From NCBI GenBank assembly GCA_001642415.1, contig LTDK01000094.1, positions 1 through 64,000 of the forward strand: a DNA stretch of 64,000 bases, written 5' to 3'. This stretch comes from Nematocida ironsii (lineage: Eukaryota; Microsporidia). Shown here piece by piece: positions 47,656 through 57,660 of the stretch. The position numbers and the translations under genes are program-made. The first letter of the stretch is position 1; each line of letters begins with the position of its first letter. A model generated the notes under the pieces. It saw only the letters and a program-made list of their open reading frames with translations. It did no database searches and was not told the origin of the DNA.

Positions 47656-48945
47656 CTATTTTATTCTTAGATTATATATCATGTTAACCAAAAGCTCTTT
47701 ATGCACCAAAGAGCTATGTTGAGCCAGCAGCCCTCCAACTAGAAGATCTATCTCTTGCTCTGTCATGTTCTTGATTACATCCTTGTACTCAATAGATATG
47801 TTGTTTAGATGGGTAATAGTTGGTGCTGTTGCCTTTATAAAGAATTCACAAAATTGCACTTTGTCTTCTATTTCTACATACTTAGTTGATGGTTTTTTAG
47901 AAATACTGCTTGGCGTGGGCATTGGGTGCTGTGCACTTGCTGGCGTGGCATAAGTTTCACTATGTGATATGTTTATGATATCTCTTACTGCTGCACGCAC
48001 CGCATCATCTGGAGTTGACTCCCTTCCTTGGATACACCTATCAAATACTTCTATTTTAGGAACCTGCCCATTAAGTATTTCATACAACAATATGGCATTC
48101 TGTAAATTTAATGTATATAGAAGGCACACTCCCATTCTTCTATCCAGGCCTAGCCGCACGTACAGATGTGGTACAATGTCCTGCAGCTTCTCCCAAATCT
48201 CATCTTTCAGATTATATGCTGTTAGCAATAGCTGAATAAACGATCGAGTGTGCATTTTACTTCTCTTCATAACTCTAATCAGAATATTTGAGAAGTAGGG
48301 AATATCTTTCTTTGCATGTAATATACTTAAAAGAACTCCTCCAATAATGTCATTAAAGGACACCGATTCTAGATCAATTAAGGAGTTCAGCTCGCAAACG
48401 GTATAATATACATTTCCACTGTATGCTGAAATGATTTTGTAGGAGGTAAATGTGTCCCGAATAGACTGTATTATATTTCTACTTCTTAAATCTGATAGTA
48501 TCGCATGCACTTTTCTTACCTCTTCAAAATTCTCTGGTAGAGTTATCTGTAGGTCTAAATTGAAGTCACTACAGACCTCCTCTTCCGATGGCTCTGTAAT
48601 TAAAGCGAGAAGTATGTTTAGATTCTCTTCATTATTCAGCGCATCTTTAAGGATCCTTTTAATAAGTGCAGTATTCCATCGCCTTTCTAGGTAAAGACAT
48701 GCGTTAGTTAGTAGAAAATAGTCCTTGGATGCGTACTTTAGTATATCTATCTCTAATTCTATGATTTTGTCCTTTGTGTATTTTCCTTCTAACTCTTCAC
48801 AAATATGGTTTGCAAATGAGTGCTTCTGCGGCATGTTAGTAACTAAAACGATTATTTCCTGCCTTCTTTCTTCAAACTCCTCAAGAAACTTTTCAACGTA
48901 TTCACCAAGAACCGGCTCATGGAGACTAAGAATCGTCTCGTTCAT
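47656..48945 (-). CDS. Helical protein, possible reduced cap-binding large subunit (CBP80)
   Basis: 429 residues, entirely helical in pattern. The N-terminal part (EIIVLVTNMPQKHSFANHIC) has the spacing of the first MIF4G repeat of CBP80, and the C-terminal part (VQFCEFFIKATAPTITHLNN, then VVGGLLA-like helices and LVHKELLVNMIYN) resembles its third MIF4G repeat (SFSHSFSALAKFHEVF region). It is about half the usual CBP80 length. CBP20, its obligate partner, is present at 24336. The match is weak and another HEAT/MIF4G protein is possible. Confidence 0.45.
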   Translation of the reverse strand: MNETILSLHEPVLGEYVEKFLEEFEERRQEIIVLVTNMPQKHSFANHICEELEGKYTKDKIIELEIDILKYASKDYFLLTNACLYLERRWNTALIKRILKDALNNEENLNILLALITEPSEEEVCSDFNLDLQITLPENFEEVRKVHAILSDLRSRNIIQSIRDTFTSYKIISAYSGNVYYTVCELNSLIDLESVSFNDIIGGVLLSILHAKKDIPYFSNILIRVMKRSKMHTRSFIQLLLTAYNLKDEIWEKLQDIVPHLYVRLGLDRRMGVCLLYTLNLQNAILLYEILNGQVPKIEVFDRCIQGRESTPDDAVRAAVRDIINISHSETYATPASAQHPMPTPSSISKKPSTKYVEIEDKVQFCEFFIKATAPTITHLNNISIEYKDVIKNMTEQEIDLLVGGLLAQHSSLVHKELLVNMIYNLRIK

Positions 48946-49049
48946 TATAAAAAAAAATTGACGCGTATTTATGCCTGCTTGAATTATAATTTCTAGAATG
49001 CACGGGAATAGCTGTCTCTATTAATATTAGAATGAAAACTTTTTTGTTT

Positions 49050-49904
49050 ATGAAAAGACTTGCACTTAACAATCACAATGAAATAGATATTCTTGGACTG
49101 GGAACATATGAAACTAAGTGTGAAGAGGCAGACCTAGCAATAAGCACTGCAATGAAGGAGGGCTACCGGCTATACGACACTGCACAAGTATACAAGAATG
49201 AAAAGCAGGTAAGCGAGGCAATTACAAAGACGGGCATTTCCAGGCAGGATGTTTTTATAACCACCAAAGTAAGCACATCAAATCAGGGATATGCAGAAGC
49301 AATGGCATCTGTTCGGGAGAGTTTGAAGACCATGGGGCAGGAGTATGTTGACCTTGTTCTGATCCACTGGCCAGGCGTAAAAGGAGTAGACCTTCAGAGC
49401 CCAAAGAACAAAGAACTTCGGCATGGATCGTACAGAGCGCTTCTTGAGCTGCAGGAAGAGGGTGTAGTACGGAATATAGGTGTAAGTAACTTTATGACCA
49501 CACACCTACGAGACTTATTTGAGGAGTTTGAGAAGAAGCCTCAGGTAAACCAGATAGAGCTTTCTCCATTGTGCTATCCAAAGGATGTGGTTGAGTACTG
49601 TCAGACCAATGGAGTGGTAGTCCAGTCTTACTCTACACTAGGAAGAGGGCTTCTTCTTTCTGAAGAATATCTGCAGAAGTATCCACAGCTAAAAAAAATG
49701 AAAGAAAAGGGCTCTCTTGCAAATCAGATACTTAAATGGTCTATGGATAAAAACTGCTGTGTAATTCCCAAGAGCGTGCATCCAGATCGAATCATAGAGA
49801 ACTTCAAAGCGCTTTCTCAGACATTAGATCCAGAAGATGATGAGTTTCTTAGCAACTTCCCGGTAGAAAATAGAACCTGCTGGGATCCTTATACTATAGC
49901 ATAA
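49050..49904 (+). CDS. Aldo-keto reductase
   Basis: 284 residues from the second Met (49050), chosen because family members begin a few residues before the LGLGTYE strand and because this ATG follows TTTTTTGTTT; an ATG at 49032 would add six residues. The catalytic tetrad is complete: D43, Y48 (YDTAQVY), K73 (TTKV) and H106 (LIHWP). IPKSVHPDRI near the C-terminus binds the NADPH adenosine phosphate. It reduces aldehydes and ketones with NADPH in the cytosol; substrate unknown. Divergent from the CBP80-like gene. Confidence 0.93.
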   Translation: MKRLALNNHNEIDILGLGTYETKCEEADLAISTAMKEGYRLYDTAQVYKNEKQVSEAITKTGISRQDVFITTKVSTSNQGYAEAMASVRESLKTMGQEYVDLVLIHWPGVKGVDLQSPKNKELRHGSYRALLELQEEGVVRNIGVSNFMTTHLRDLFEEFEKKPQVNQIELSPLCYPKDVVEYCQTNGVVVQSYSTLGRGLLLSEEYLQKYPQLKKMKEKGSLANQILKWSMDKNCCVIPKSVHPDRIIENFKALSQTLDPEDDEFLSNFPVENRTCWDPYTIA

Positions 49905-50656
49905 ATATAAAATCTGCTAAATATATAATGTTCTTTAGAATTGCTCAGTTTTTTCATCTTATTTCGTTTTTCTGAATAAATTCTATCACCTAATTATTTC
50001 TTTCTACTTATATTCTATTATTATACTGTAAAATAAACAAATATGTATTTTTTCTTATTATGTGTGAAGAGATTTTAAATATTCATTTAGTTAAATAAAA
50101 AAAGAAAACTGAAATATTTATTACAAAGAATAAATAAGCTTAGTTTAATGCATTTTTCCTTACTAAAACAATAGACTAAAACACAGTGCATAATTTTGAA
50201 GATGCTACAGAGAAATTATATGATATTATATGAAAGAACATCATGAATATCAGATACTGCCTGCCAAATAGCCAATTTTCTATGAGTATTTATCAAAAAA
50301 ATATATGCATAGCGATATAAAGGCAGGAGGCACACAGTTTAATAAAGATAAAGTAAGTAAAATTAATAATAAAATAAATACATTAACTGCCCAGTTATAG
50401 ATAGAAAACAAAAGATTATAAGATAGTGATGTCAAATAATATAATACTTAAGTCTATTTATTATACGTGTAGAACAGAGCCATTTACTCTTTATAATACT
50501 ATACGCCACTGCTATTTAGGTACACGGAGTATTTATAGCACTAAGTGCAAAAAACACTACACACTAAGCTACTAGATTTAAAGTATTCTGTTGCCAAATA
50601 ACCCGAAATTCAGAAATAGCAGATATTCACTGTACTATTAATATAAGAACATTTCA
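49905..50656. other. AT-rich convergent intergenic region
   Basis: 750 bases, with a minus-strand copy of the TTTCGGGTTAT motif (50598-50609). No gene seen. Confidence 0.55.
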
Positions 50657-51268
50657 TTATATAATATTTGGCTTAATTCTATTTGAATTAGTAGTTGCAT
50701 CTTCCCAGTTCTCGCACTTATCATCAGTTTTTTGTTTTTTGGGTATTTTAGCCACAGGTGCAGACTCTGCTTCAGGCTCTTCTTTTATGTAATTTGCAGA
50801 ATATTCCCCCAATCGACTGAGAATTCTGTTGCACTCCTCAATTGATGATTCTGGCCGCCTTTTATTTTTTACTCTTTTCTCCTTGACAAACATGTTTGAG
50901 AGTGCAGAGAAAGATCCACCGCTTTGCTTATTAACTTGGTCAATAAGAGAGGCAAAGCAGTCCTTTGGCAAAGCAGATTTTGCTGTTGCATTTTCTTTTT
51001 CTGCCTCTTTTGCGTTTAGGGTTGCTGTTTTCTGCTCTTCATTGTGTGAGCAGTCACTCTCCAGATCAGACATCTCAATACCGCTGCTTAAGTCAGAATC
51101 TTCATCGCGTTCCTCACGAAGACCTTCGGCGAGTGTAAAAAAGTCATCTTCTAAGTCATTCCCGTGTATTTTTCTGTTTAGATTAGCAAGTATTTCTCTT
51201 TCTTCTTCTGTTGAGGGGACAAATGTTCTCTCCTTGGAGAAAACCATTCCCGAATACTTTTTTGACAT
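50657..51268 (-). CDS. Unidentified acidic, probably nuclear protein
   Basis: 203 residues from an ATG. Low-complexity acidic middle (DEDSDLSSGIEMSDLESD), basic patches VKEKRVKNKRRPES and KIPKKQK that look like nuclear localisation signals, no signal peptide or span. The conserved-looking ends (MVFSKERTFVPSTEEE at the start) suggest a real protein, perhaps in ribosome assembly or chromatin, but I recognise no family. Confidence 0.55.
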   Translation of the reverse strand: MSKKYSGMVFSKERTFVPSTEEEREILANLNRKIHGNDLEDDFFTLAEGLREERDEDSDLSSGIEMSDLESDCSHNEEQKTATLNAKEAEKENATAKSALPKDCFASLIDQVNKQSGGSFSALSNMFVKEKRVKNKRRPESSIEECNRILSRLGEYSANYIKEEPEAESAPVAKIPKKQKTDDKCENWEDATTNSNRIKPNII

Positions 51269-51518
51269 AAAAATTTGACAGAGGCAGTTGCTAGAAATAA
51301 TGAACTATCACCAACTACTATTTTCTATATAAAGTGTAGTAATTTAAATCAAGGCTATTCTACTCATATATTCAAGAAATTACCATGTGAACACGCATAT
51401 AAATCCAACTAGTATTAAACATTTATTTAAATCGCTTTTTAGCAGAAGAATCCTTGTACACTCTAGCTATGCACATATGCAGTGTATTTGCCCATCTAAG
51501 CTATTTAGGGAGAACTTT

Positions 51519-52748
51519 CTATATAGAAAAAAGAACTTTTTCTTTAAGAACTCGTAGCCCCACAGACCGCCATTCTTTGTCTGTAAGCCACAGATCCTTA
51601 GATGGCTCAATGTTAGCAAGCGCAAATACACCATTCCATGCAGTGTGCGCCTTTTTCTTATCTTCAACATAAAGAACGGTTGATGTGGTGGATTCATCAA
51701 TTATGGGAGGCACTATTTTTGCAGTAAGTTCTGGAGTGGCCTGGCTATCTGCTGGCACTGCTTCAGCGCCTTCGCTTTCATGCGCCTCATCGTCAGCTGT
51801 TGCCTCTGGAATAGATTTATTCGTTATGAAAACAACAGTTGATGTAATTTTTGTACTCCGCTCAGGTAGTGTAAGCTTTCTTAGCATGTCTTTTCCTACA
51901 ATATCTAGATCTGTGCGCGCGGGCTCTTCCACTACGGGCACATCTTCCTTTGGCGCACATTTATGGAGAAGCGTGTCGCTGTGCTTCTGATCAGCATATA
52001 TATCTATCATATGTTTATTAAGAAAATGCATGCTAAACTCAGATATTTCAAAGGGCGCGTTGCACATAAAACATACCATTTCCAGCGTGTTTTTTACTGG
52101 TTCTTCTTTTCGCAGAAACTCTTCAACCACATCGCTTCCATATAATGTAGTGCTGCCTGGCCGATCTGCAGTGAAGGTGTCAAACACACAGTTATCTTCA
52201 ACAAGAGTAACAGTTTTATCCATTTCGCTGTATACAACTGAGTTAGACAGGCCCAGACCAAAGCACACACTAAGGGTCAGCGGAAGAAGAAGAATACCTT
52301 TGAACCCAGAGTGATTTAGCACAGAATCAACCATGTTCATAATACTGACTCGATTCAGCCCATCGGGGTAGACAAGCCCTATAAAGATATCACTTGCTTT
52401 TATGTCCTCTGTTCCAGGTAAAGAATATTCTATCTCTTTGATTGTTTTAAACAGGTTGGAAAGAGTAACTTTTTTTGTATGTAGATTGTGCTTATTCTCT
52501 CCTATTAAGCATTCCATCTCTATTGAGTTGCTGTTGTGCTTATAAGTGTAGTCTCCTGTATTGCTTTCATATTTGGATATAACCACAATATATGTCTTGT
52601 CTGTCTCTTTTCTGTACAAAGAGTATCTATGCTTACTATCAACACAGTATGAGTTGTCATTTTTCATAAAGTAACTGTATATGTTCTTATTTGCTGTCTG
52701 AATTCCCTCGATTGGGTGTACAGAAGAAAAAGAAGGATTATGCTCCAT
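51519..52748 (-). CDS. Actin-related protein, ARP8-like, with a C2H2-like insert
   Basis: 409 residues. The central part (about 150-190, LLPLTLSVCFGLGLSNSVVYSEMD) matches the actin-fold second lobe and the C-terminus (about 365-409, AWNGVFALANIEPSKDLW...EWRSVGLRVLKE) matches ARP8, a subunit of the INO80 remodeller. The N-terminal nucleotide-binding half is short and poorly conserved, so ATP binding is doubtful. Residues 226-246 hold C226-x2-C229-x11-H241-x4-H246, a C2H2-like zinc site in the long insert of the ARP fold (about 215-370), which is otherwise acidic and disordered. ARP8 is the best fit; ARP4 and ARP5 are less good. Confidence 0.75.
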   Translation of the reverse strand: MEHNPSFSSVHPIEGIQTANKNIYSYFMKNDNSYCVDSKHRYSLYRKETDKTYIVVISKYESNTGDYTYKHNSNSIEMECLIGENKHNLHTKKVTLSNLFKTIKEIEYSLPGTEDIKASDIFIGLVYPDGLNRVSIMNMVDSVLNHSGFKGILLLPLTLSVCFGLGLSNSVVYSEMDKTVTLVEDNCVFDTFTADRPGSTTLYGSDVVEEFLRKEEPVKNTLEMVCFMCNAPFEISEFSMHFLNKHMIDIYADQKHSDTLLHKCAPKEDVPVVEEPARTDLDIVGKDMLRKLTLPERSTKITSTVVFITNKSIPEATADDEAHESEGAEAVPADSQATPELTAKIVPPIIDESTTSTVLYVEDKKKAHTAWNGVFALANIEPSKDLWLTDKEWRSVGLRVLKEKVLFSI

Positions 52749-52900
52749 GCGCCATACAAAAAAAATAATTATAAATACGGATTCATGATCTGATTACTTC
52801 TCTTTGTAAGCGATAGAAAGACAAATTATCTATTATTTACGCCGCAAGCAATCCACAGGCAGCAGTTTTCTGCTGCAGCAAACTAGTAGATTAAGCATAA

Positions 52901-53536
52901 ATGGGAAAGAGCACAAAAATATTTTGCATGGACTACGCACAGTGCCGAAGCATACTAGATGAGGACAGCGACGAAGGCATGCACCCAAACATAGACGAGC
53001 GTACTTTTAAGAAGTGGAAAAGAGAAAAGAAGGATCTAGTGAAGGCCCAGCTAAGGGCCCGGCTAGAGGAGCTGATGGGTGCATCAGATGAGACAGAAGA
53101 AGAATCGAAAAAAGAGATAGACACAATAAACCGCCTGCTAAAGGAGGAAATAGTGGAAAAAGTGACGTATACTCAGGTGGCATCACCATCTCCTGTATTT
53201 GAAATTGCTGCAGTAGAAACAGATGTATCTGCGCTGTTCCATATAATAGAGGTCATCTGTGGAACAGGCTGTGTTATAGAGTACATAGAAGTTCTCACAG
53301 AAACAATAAAGACCTGCTCTGCTGATGAGATAGAGGACTATCTCCTTCTTTGTATAAAGCACAATATACAGGAGAAGTATTTTGAGGCTGCAAAGAGAAT
53401 TTCACAGTGTGTGATAGCTCTGGAGTACATTAAGCTAGAAAGCGGAAGGCTCAACCAGAATATTATTATGGGTATACAGAGAGAGGGAGCAGCGTACTAT
53501 GAGAGAATTCTTAGCATGTATCGGACAAAAGAGTAA
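52901..53536 (+). CDS. CDC37: Hsp90 co-chaperone CDC37 (reduced)
   Basis: 211 residues. The N-terminal signature is MDYAQCRSILDEDSDEGMHPNID, residues 10-32, matching the CDC37 kinase-binding start (DY...SDDED..HPNID) with the Ser in an acidic CK2 context. A coiled coil follows (about 35-80). The Hsp90-binding middle domain is recognisable at about 130-205 (EDYLLLCIKHNIQEK...LEYIKL). The C-terminal domain and part of the middle are missing compared with the roughly 380-residue human protein. Translation may start at 52901 or at the Met at 52928, where family members begin. It would load kinase clients onto Hsp90. Confidence 0.8.
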   Translation: MGKSTKIFCMDYAQCRSILDEDSDEGMHPNIDERTFKKWKREKKDLVKAQLRARLEELMGASDETEEESKKEIDTINRLLKEEIVEKVTYTQVASPSPVFEIAAVETDVSALFHIIEVICGTGCVIEYIEVLTETIKTCSADEIEDYLLLCIKHNIQEKYFEAAKRISQCVIALEYIKLESGRLNQNIIMGIQREGAAYYERILSMYRTKE

Positions 53537-53668
53537 AAATAAAACAGGCTCTTTTGAAGAAGAATATTATTTAACAGAATAGAAAAGAAGCAAGTATATG
53601 CAGAGACAGTGTATGGCAGGCTGTATAGAGAAGAACATGCAGTGGGCCTGTGATATTTAGTCTGTAGA

Positions 53669-53739
53669 GGTCCTATGGTGTAGCGGTAGCACCCGGGACT
53701 TTGAATCCCGTAACCCGAGTTCGATTCTCGGTAGGACCA
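53669..53739 (+). tRNA. tRNA-Gln (anticodon UUG)
   Basis: 71 bases, no intron. Acceptor GGTCCTA/TAGGACC, D arm GTGTAGCGGTAGCAC, anticodon stem CGGGA/TCCCG with loop CTTTGAA giving UUG, T arm GAGTTCGATTCTC. A TTTTT run follows at 53744-53748. Anticodon UUG decodes CAA. Confidence 0.95.
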
Positions 53740-53743
53740 CTGC

Positions 53744-53748
53744 TTTTT
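53744..53748 (+). terminator. Pol III terminator of tRNA-Gln
   Basis: TTTTT five bases past the tRNA 3' end; it lies just before the 3' end of the next minus-strand gene. Confidence 0.65.
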
Positions 53749-53755
53749 GCTAGTG

Positions 53756-54382
53756 CTAGTAAACAAGCACTTGTCTAATCGTAGCGCAGAAAATGCCTTT
53801 GAGAAGCACTTCCTGCCGGGCCGTGATTGTTCTTTGCGGGGTGGCCATGACCACTATCTCTGTTATCCGATTGAGTGTGCATCTTATGTCAATGCCTATT
53901 GAGAGAGACTTCTTTAGGTGTACATACAGCTTTCCTGCGCTATGGTGCAGGTGTGCAGGAGAAAACTCCTCAATAAATATTAGCTCTAGAATATGCATGT
54001 AGTACTTGCTAAGAGCCGGCTTGGCTATTTTTTGGACTTCTACATTATTGAATATAAAGAACTTTACACGGCGCATGTCATGATGCAGCTGAAAAAGCAG
54101 CTTTACGCGCAGTCTAGTCAGGTGCTGATGCATTCTTTCTTCTAGCATGGCATACTCCATTATTTCGTATTTCATTTGTCCACTGTATCGGGACAGTGCC
54201 TCATATGTTTTAATTGGATACCTATTTATGTGTATGTCATATAGCGATCTATACGGCATGCTTTTTTGGATGAATGTTTTAGCCTCTGCCGTTAGAAACA
54301 GCGTGTAAAGAATGTGAATCTTCCACTGCTCAAGGAGTTTCCACTGGTCAATTGCAAATAGATATTCAGAAAGGATTCCCAT
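53756..54382 (-). CDS. Unidentified helical protein
   Basis: 208 residues from an ATG. Basic, Leu/His/Ile-rich, wholly helical in pattern, with no signal peptide and no clear span. No motif recognised. Its stop codon lies 16 bases from the tRNA-Gln 3' end. Less AT-rich than noncoding DNA here, so probably real. Confidence 0.55.
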   Translation of the reverse strand: MGILSEYLFAIDQWKLLEQWKIHILYTLFLTAEAKTFIQKSMPYRSLYDIHINRYPIKTYEALSRYSGQMKYEIMEYAMLEERMHQHLTRLRVKLLFQLHHDMRRVKFFIFNNVEVQKIAKPALSKYYMHILELIFIEEFSPAHLHHSAGKLYVHLKKSLSIGIDIRCTLNRITEIVVMATPQRTITARQEVLLKGIFCATIRQVLVY

Positions 54383-54812
54383 GCAAGTGCCTGCTGCTCC
54401 TCTATTTAAAGAACCGAGATTATTTAATTGCCCATCACATACATCTATTTCGTGCTATTATATAAGAAAATTCAACAGTTTAGCTAGAATCAAGTGATCT
54501 TAAAAATAAACTAGATAGTGTATTTCCAGCTATCTAATTCAGACGCAATCATTGCAGATCTACATAGGATTAATTCAGTTATATATGACTAACTAATACG
54601 AATAAATTAGTGTAGTACTTGTTAGTCTATGTCTTTAAGACTTGTCTGGTTTTATTTGTTATCCGCATTGATTCTTTCTTATATGGGAGCAGAGCGTTTG
54701 CATTGAATGGTTCTTATATGCAGAGGTGCAAGGCAAACATTTTATTTATCTGCTGAATATTCGCTAGATAAGAGAAGTCTGCATATAAGTAATTTGTAAT
54801 TTATTTTTTATT
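54383..54812. other. Divergent intergenic region upstream of RPT4
   Basis: 430 bases between the 208-residue gene (minus) and RPT4 (plus). No gene or RNA found. Confidence 0.5.
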
Positions 54813-55982
54813 ATGGACCCAAACAAACAGGATGCCCTTCTAAAGTACCAGAAAGTTATTGCAGAACATGCGCAGGTAATGGAGACGATGCGTAATATAA
54901 ACGAGTCAATGAAGAACCAAACAGTTGAATTTGAAAAGACGGAAAAGGATATCAATGCACTGCAGAGTATTGGGCAGATGGTGGGAGAGGTGCTGAAGCA
55001 GCTTGACGAGGAGAGGTTTATAGTTAAAACATCGCAGGGCCCACGGTATATTGTAGGGGCGAGGAAAAGCATACCTAGAGAGCTTTTAGTTCTTGGTGCG
55101 CGTGTGGCTCTAGACATAACCACGCTCACCATAATGAGACATTTACCAAGAGAGGTGGATCCAACTGTCCACGCCATGTCAATTGAGAAGCCTGGGGATA
55201 TTTCGTTTGACAGCATTGGTGGTCTGGCAGAGCAGGTGAGAGAAATCCGGGAAGTAATTGAGCTGCCTATAAAGAACCCTGAGATATTTAGCCGTGTGGG
55301 TGTGTCTGCGCCAAAGGGTGTGCTCTTGTATGGGCCGCCAGGAACAGGAAAGACTCTTTTAGCAAGGGCAGTGGCAGCAACACTAGACTCAAACTTCTTG
55401 AAGGTGGTAAGTTCTGCTATTATTGAGAAGTACATTGGAGAAAGCAGTAGAATGATTAGAGAGATGTTTACGTATGCGAAAGAAAACCAGCCATGTGTTA
55501 TATTCTTGGATGAGATTGATGCGATTGGAGGAAAGAGGTCGTCTGAAAGCACGTCCTCTGACAGGGAGGTGCAGCGTACGCTTATGGAGTTGCTGAACCA
55601 AATGGACGGGTTTGAAGAGCTGGGAAGAGTTAAAGTCATTATGGCAACAAACAGACCAGATATTTTGGATCCTGCACTTTTGCGACCAGGCCGGCTTGAC
55701 AGAAAGATTGAAATACCTCTTCCTACAAGCCAGGGTCGTCTAGAGATACTAAAGATACACTCGCAGAAGATGGAGAAAAAGGGGGATATAGACTACAACA
55801 CAATTGTCAAGATGTCCCATGGGTTCAACGGGGCTGATATAAGAAACATCTGCAGTGAGGCCGGTATGCTTGCAATTAGAGATGACCGAGACTTTATTGT
55901 CCAGGAGGATCTTACACGGAGTGTTCGTAAAATAGCCGAGCAGAAGAAGCTAGAGGGGCGCATGGACTACAAGAAGGTATAA
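54813..55982 (+). CDS. RPT4: 26S proteasome ATPase subunit RPT4
   Basis: 389 residues, family length. Coiled coil (1-55), OB domain (about 65-120), AAA+ domain with Walker A GPPGTGKT (174-181), Walker B FLDEID (231-236), second-region Arg fingers in [13 protein letters not shown]. The N-terminal region, [15 protein letters not shown] and the end [11 protein letters not shown] match RPT4/PSMC6 rather than other RPT subunits. It is one of six ATPases that unfold substrates for the proteasome. The open frame at 54764-55639 on the other strand is a shadow. Confidence 0.95.
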   Translation: MDPNKQDALLKYQKVIAEHAQVMETMRNINESMKNQTVEFEKTEKDINALQSIGQMVGEVLKQLDEERFIVKTSQGPRYIVGARKSIPRELLVLGARVALDITTLTIMRHLPREVDPTVHAMSIEKPGDISFDSIGGLAEQVREIREVIELPIKNPEIFSRVGVSAPKGVLLYGPPGTGKTLLARAVAATLDSNFLKVVSSAIIEKYIGESSRMIREMFTYAKENQPCVIFLDEIDAIGGKRSSESTSSDREVQRTLMELLNQMDGFEELGRVKVIMATNRPDILDPALLRPGRLDRKIEIPLPTSQGRLEILKIHSQKMEKKGDIDYNTIVKMSHGFNGADIRNICSEAGMLAIRDDRDFIVQEDLTRSVRKIAEQKKLEGRMDYKKV

Positions 55983-56532
55983 GATATAAACTAAATATGT
56001 TGTAATGTTTTTATTTAGACTGGATAATAATTCTTCCAGTGTCTTTTTTTGTTTTTAGTGGTTTTATTGTATGTGTGTGGCGTATAAACCTGGTATTTAA
56101 TTTCGAAAATAAAAGTCTTCATTTTAAGAATATGTGACAGCTTTCTGGTTTATTTTTATTTAAATATGCTAAATGAAAGAGTTTAAATGTAAAAATATAT
56201 ATTAGAAACAATTTTAAATGCAACCTGGTAAAAAAGGCCACAAATATACTAAATTGTTTGAAACCACCTTGAAGGTTCAAAGGCAGAGGAAGGAGCACAG
56301 CAGAATATATTCTGAATACATGGTCTGTGTACTCTTTTATACTAATGTATAAACAAACCATATTTAATTAATTCACACAGCAACAATAGAAATATTAGTG
56401 TAATTTTTTCAGATTTCTAGCTATTTCTGCAATAAATTATTATAATGCATGCGCATGTAATTTAACGATGCACTCTAAAAAATTGCATACAGAGTAAATG
56501 CGCAGGTTTATATCTGTATAAAAATATAACCA
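55983..56532. other. AT-rich intergenic region
   Basis: 550 bases downstream of RPT4. Open frames on the minus strand here are AT-driven. Nothing supported. Confidence 0.5.
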
Positions 56533-56661
56533 ATGAGCGAGTGCTTCTACCCGTCAAAGTATAATTTACTGGGCAGTGCACTTCTAGATATAATCGCAAT
56601 GATTTTTCTGATTGGTGCATCCGCTGGAGTATATCCACCAATAGAAAAGAGCAGGATATAG
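56533..56661 (+). CDS. Possible 42-residue single-span membrane protein
   Basis: ATG-started frame, 42 codons, with one hydrophobic helix (LLGSALLDIIAMIFLIGASA) and short polar ends (MSECFYPSKYN; YPPIEKSRI). It sits 29 bases before the cyclin gene on the same strand and is less AT-rich than flanking DNA, so it may be real; the size is typical of small ER or mitosomal subunits. I recognise no family. Confidence 0.4.
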   Translation: MSECFYPSKYNLLGSALLDIIAMIFLIGASAGVYPPIEKSRI

Positions 56662-56690
56662 TAAATAAGGCAAGGAGTAGATATTCCATA

Positions 56691-57254
56691 ATGGCAGAAA
56701 AGAAAGAAGAAGTCATCCCCAACGAGGTATTGCAAAACACACTCAACAAACTGCAGATAGCAGACGCACCAAGCAATAATCAAATACTATATATTATAAA
56801 ACGAGCAAATTTATCAAGCACAGTTGTGCTGGCAGCAATTTCTCTTTTATTTACTGCCAGAGAGAAGCTCTCAGCGTACATACAAAAGATAAGAAGCACA
56901 CCCATATCAACAAAACACAGGGCACTCGCACTGGAGAGAGCCACTACACTATTCAACAATATGTACATCCTTTTCTCAGTGTGTTTGGTCATATCTTCAA
57001 AATACCTCATAGATAGATCTTACATTAACAGAACGTGGGCTAACATACTAATGATAAACAGACATATGCTAAATAGCTATGAAATGTGTCTTTTAGAGGC
57101 GCTTGACTACCAGGTAATACTAACAAAAGTTAAGCTAGACAGTCTTCTTAAGAAAGCAGAAGAGCCTGGACTTGCAAAAAAAGAGAAGAAAGAGAATCGA
57201 TTTGTTAGAAATGTGAAGAGAATAATTACATGTCTTTTTAAGAATGTTGGATAG
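56691..57254 (+). CDS. PHO80-like cyclin
   Basis: 187 residues. One cyclin box (about 30-150) with the Pho80/Pcl pattern: LYIIKRANLSSTVVLAAISLLF, then the CLVISSKYLIDRSYINRTWA block, which is the hallmark (ASKYLDDRxYxNRxWA), and SYEMCLLEALDYQV. Such cyclins bind Pho85-type kinases (CDK5 in animals) in nutrient signalling and morphogenesis. The C-terminus is basic. Confidence 0.88.
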   Translation: MAEKKEEVIPNEVLQNTLNKLQIADAPSNNQILYIIKRANLSSTVVLAAISLLFTAREKLSAYIQKIRSTPISTKHRALALERATTLFNNMYILFSVCLVISSKYLIDRSYINRTWANILMINRHMLNSYEMCLLEALDYQVILTKVKLDSLLKKAEEPGLAKKEKKENRFVRNVKRIITCLFKNVG

Positions 57255-57387
57255 GCAGTCTGCGCATCATGAGATTAATAAATGAATATGTTTTCAGAGT
57301 AACTATGACTTCAAATCCTACTAAGGCCGAGTTAAAGCTTTTCATCATTAAACATGGGGTATAAAAATAAAAAAATATAAATGTCTA

Positions 57388-57660
57388 ATGCATATTCAAG
57401 AAGTAAAGGAGAAAGACCCCAAACCAACAGTTCAGTTGAAAATATCAGACCAATCAAAAAAGACGTACTCGTTTGTAATGAAGAGGAAGACAAAACTAAG
57501 CAAGTTGTTTAAAGAGTACACAGACAGATCGCATCTTGACTCGCACAAGCTAAGATTCACGCACAATGGAATCACTGTAAGTGGAGAAGAGACAGCAGAC
57601 TCACTTGGACTAAAGAATGACGATGTATTAGAAGTGTTTTCATCACAGGTTGGTGGATAG
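57388..57660 (+). CDS. SMT3: SUMO (SMT3) ubiquitin-like modifier
   Basis: 90 residues; starts MHIQEVKEKDPK and contains the SUMO fold with KLSKLFKEYTDRSHLDSHKLRF and the C-terminal GG at residues 89-90 immediately before the stop. No residues follow the GG, so no ULP cleavage is needed to make the mature form. No consensus psi-KxE chain site is obvious in the short N-terminus apart from VKEK. Attached to nuclear proteins through E1 Aos1-Uba2 and E2 Ubc9. Confidence 0.95.
   Translation: MHIQEVKEKDPKPTVQLKISDQSKKTYSFVMKRKTKLSKLFKEYTDRSHLDSHKLRFTHNGITVSGEETADSLGLKNDDVLEVFSSQVGG

Noticed and set aside
54764..55639. 291-codon frame on the minus strand
   Set aside because: It is antisense to RPT4, whose protein is unmistakable.
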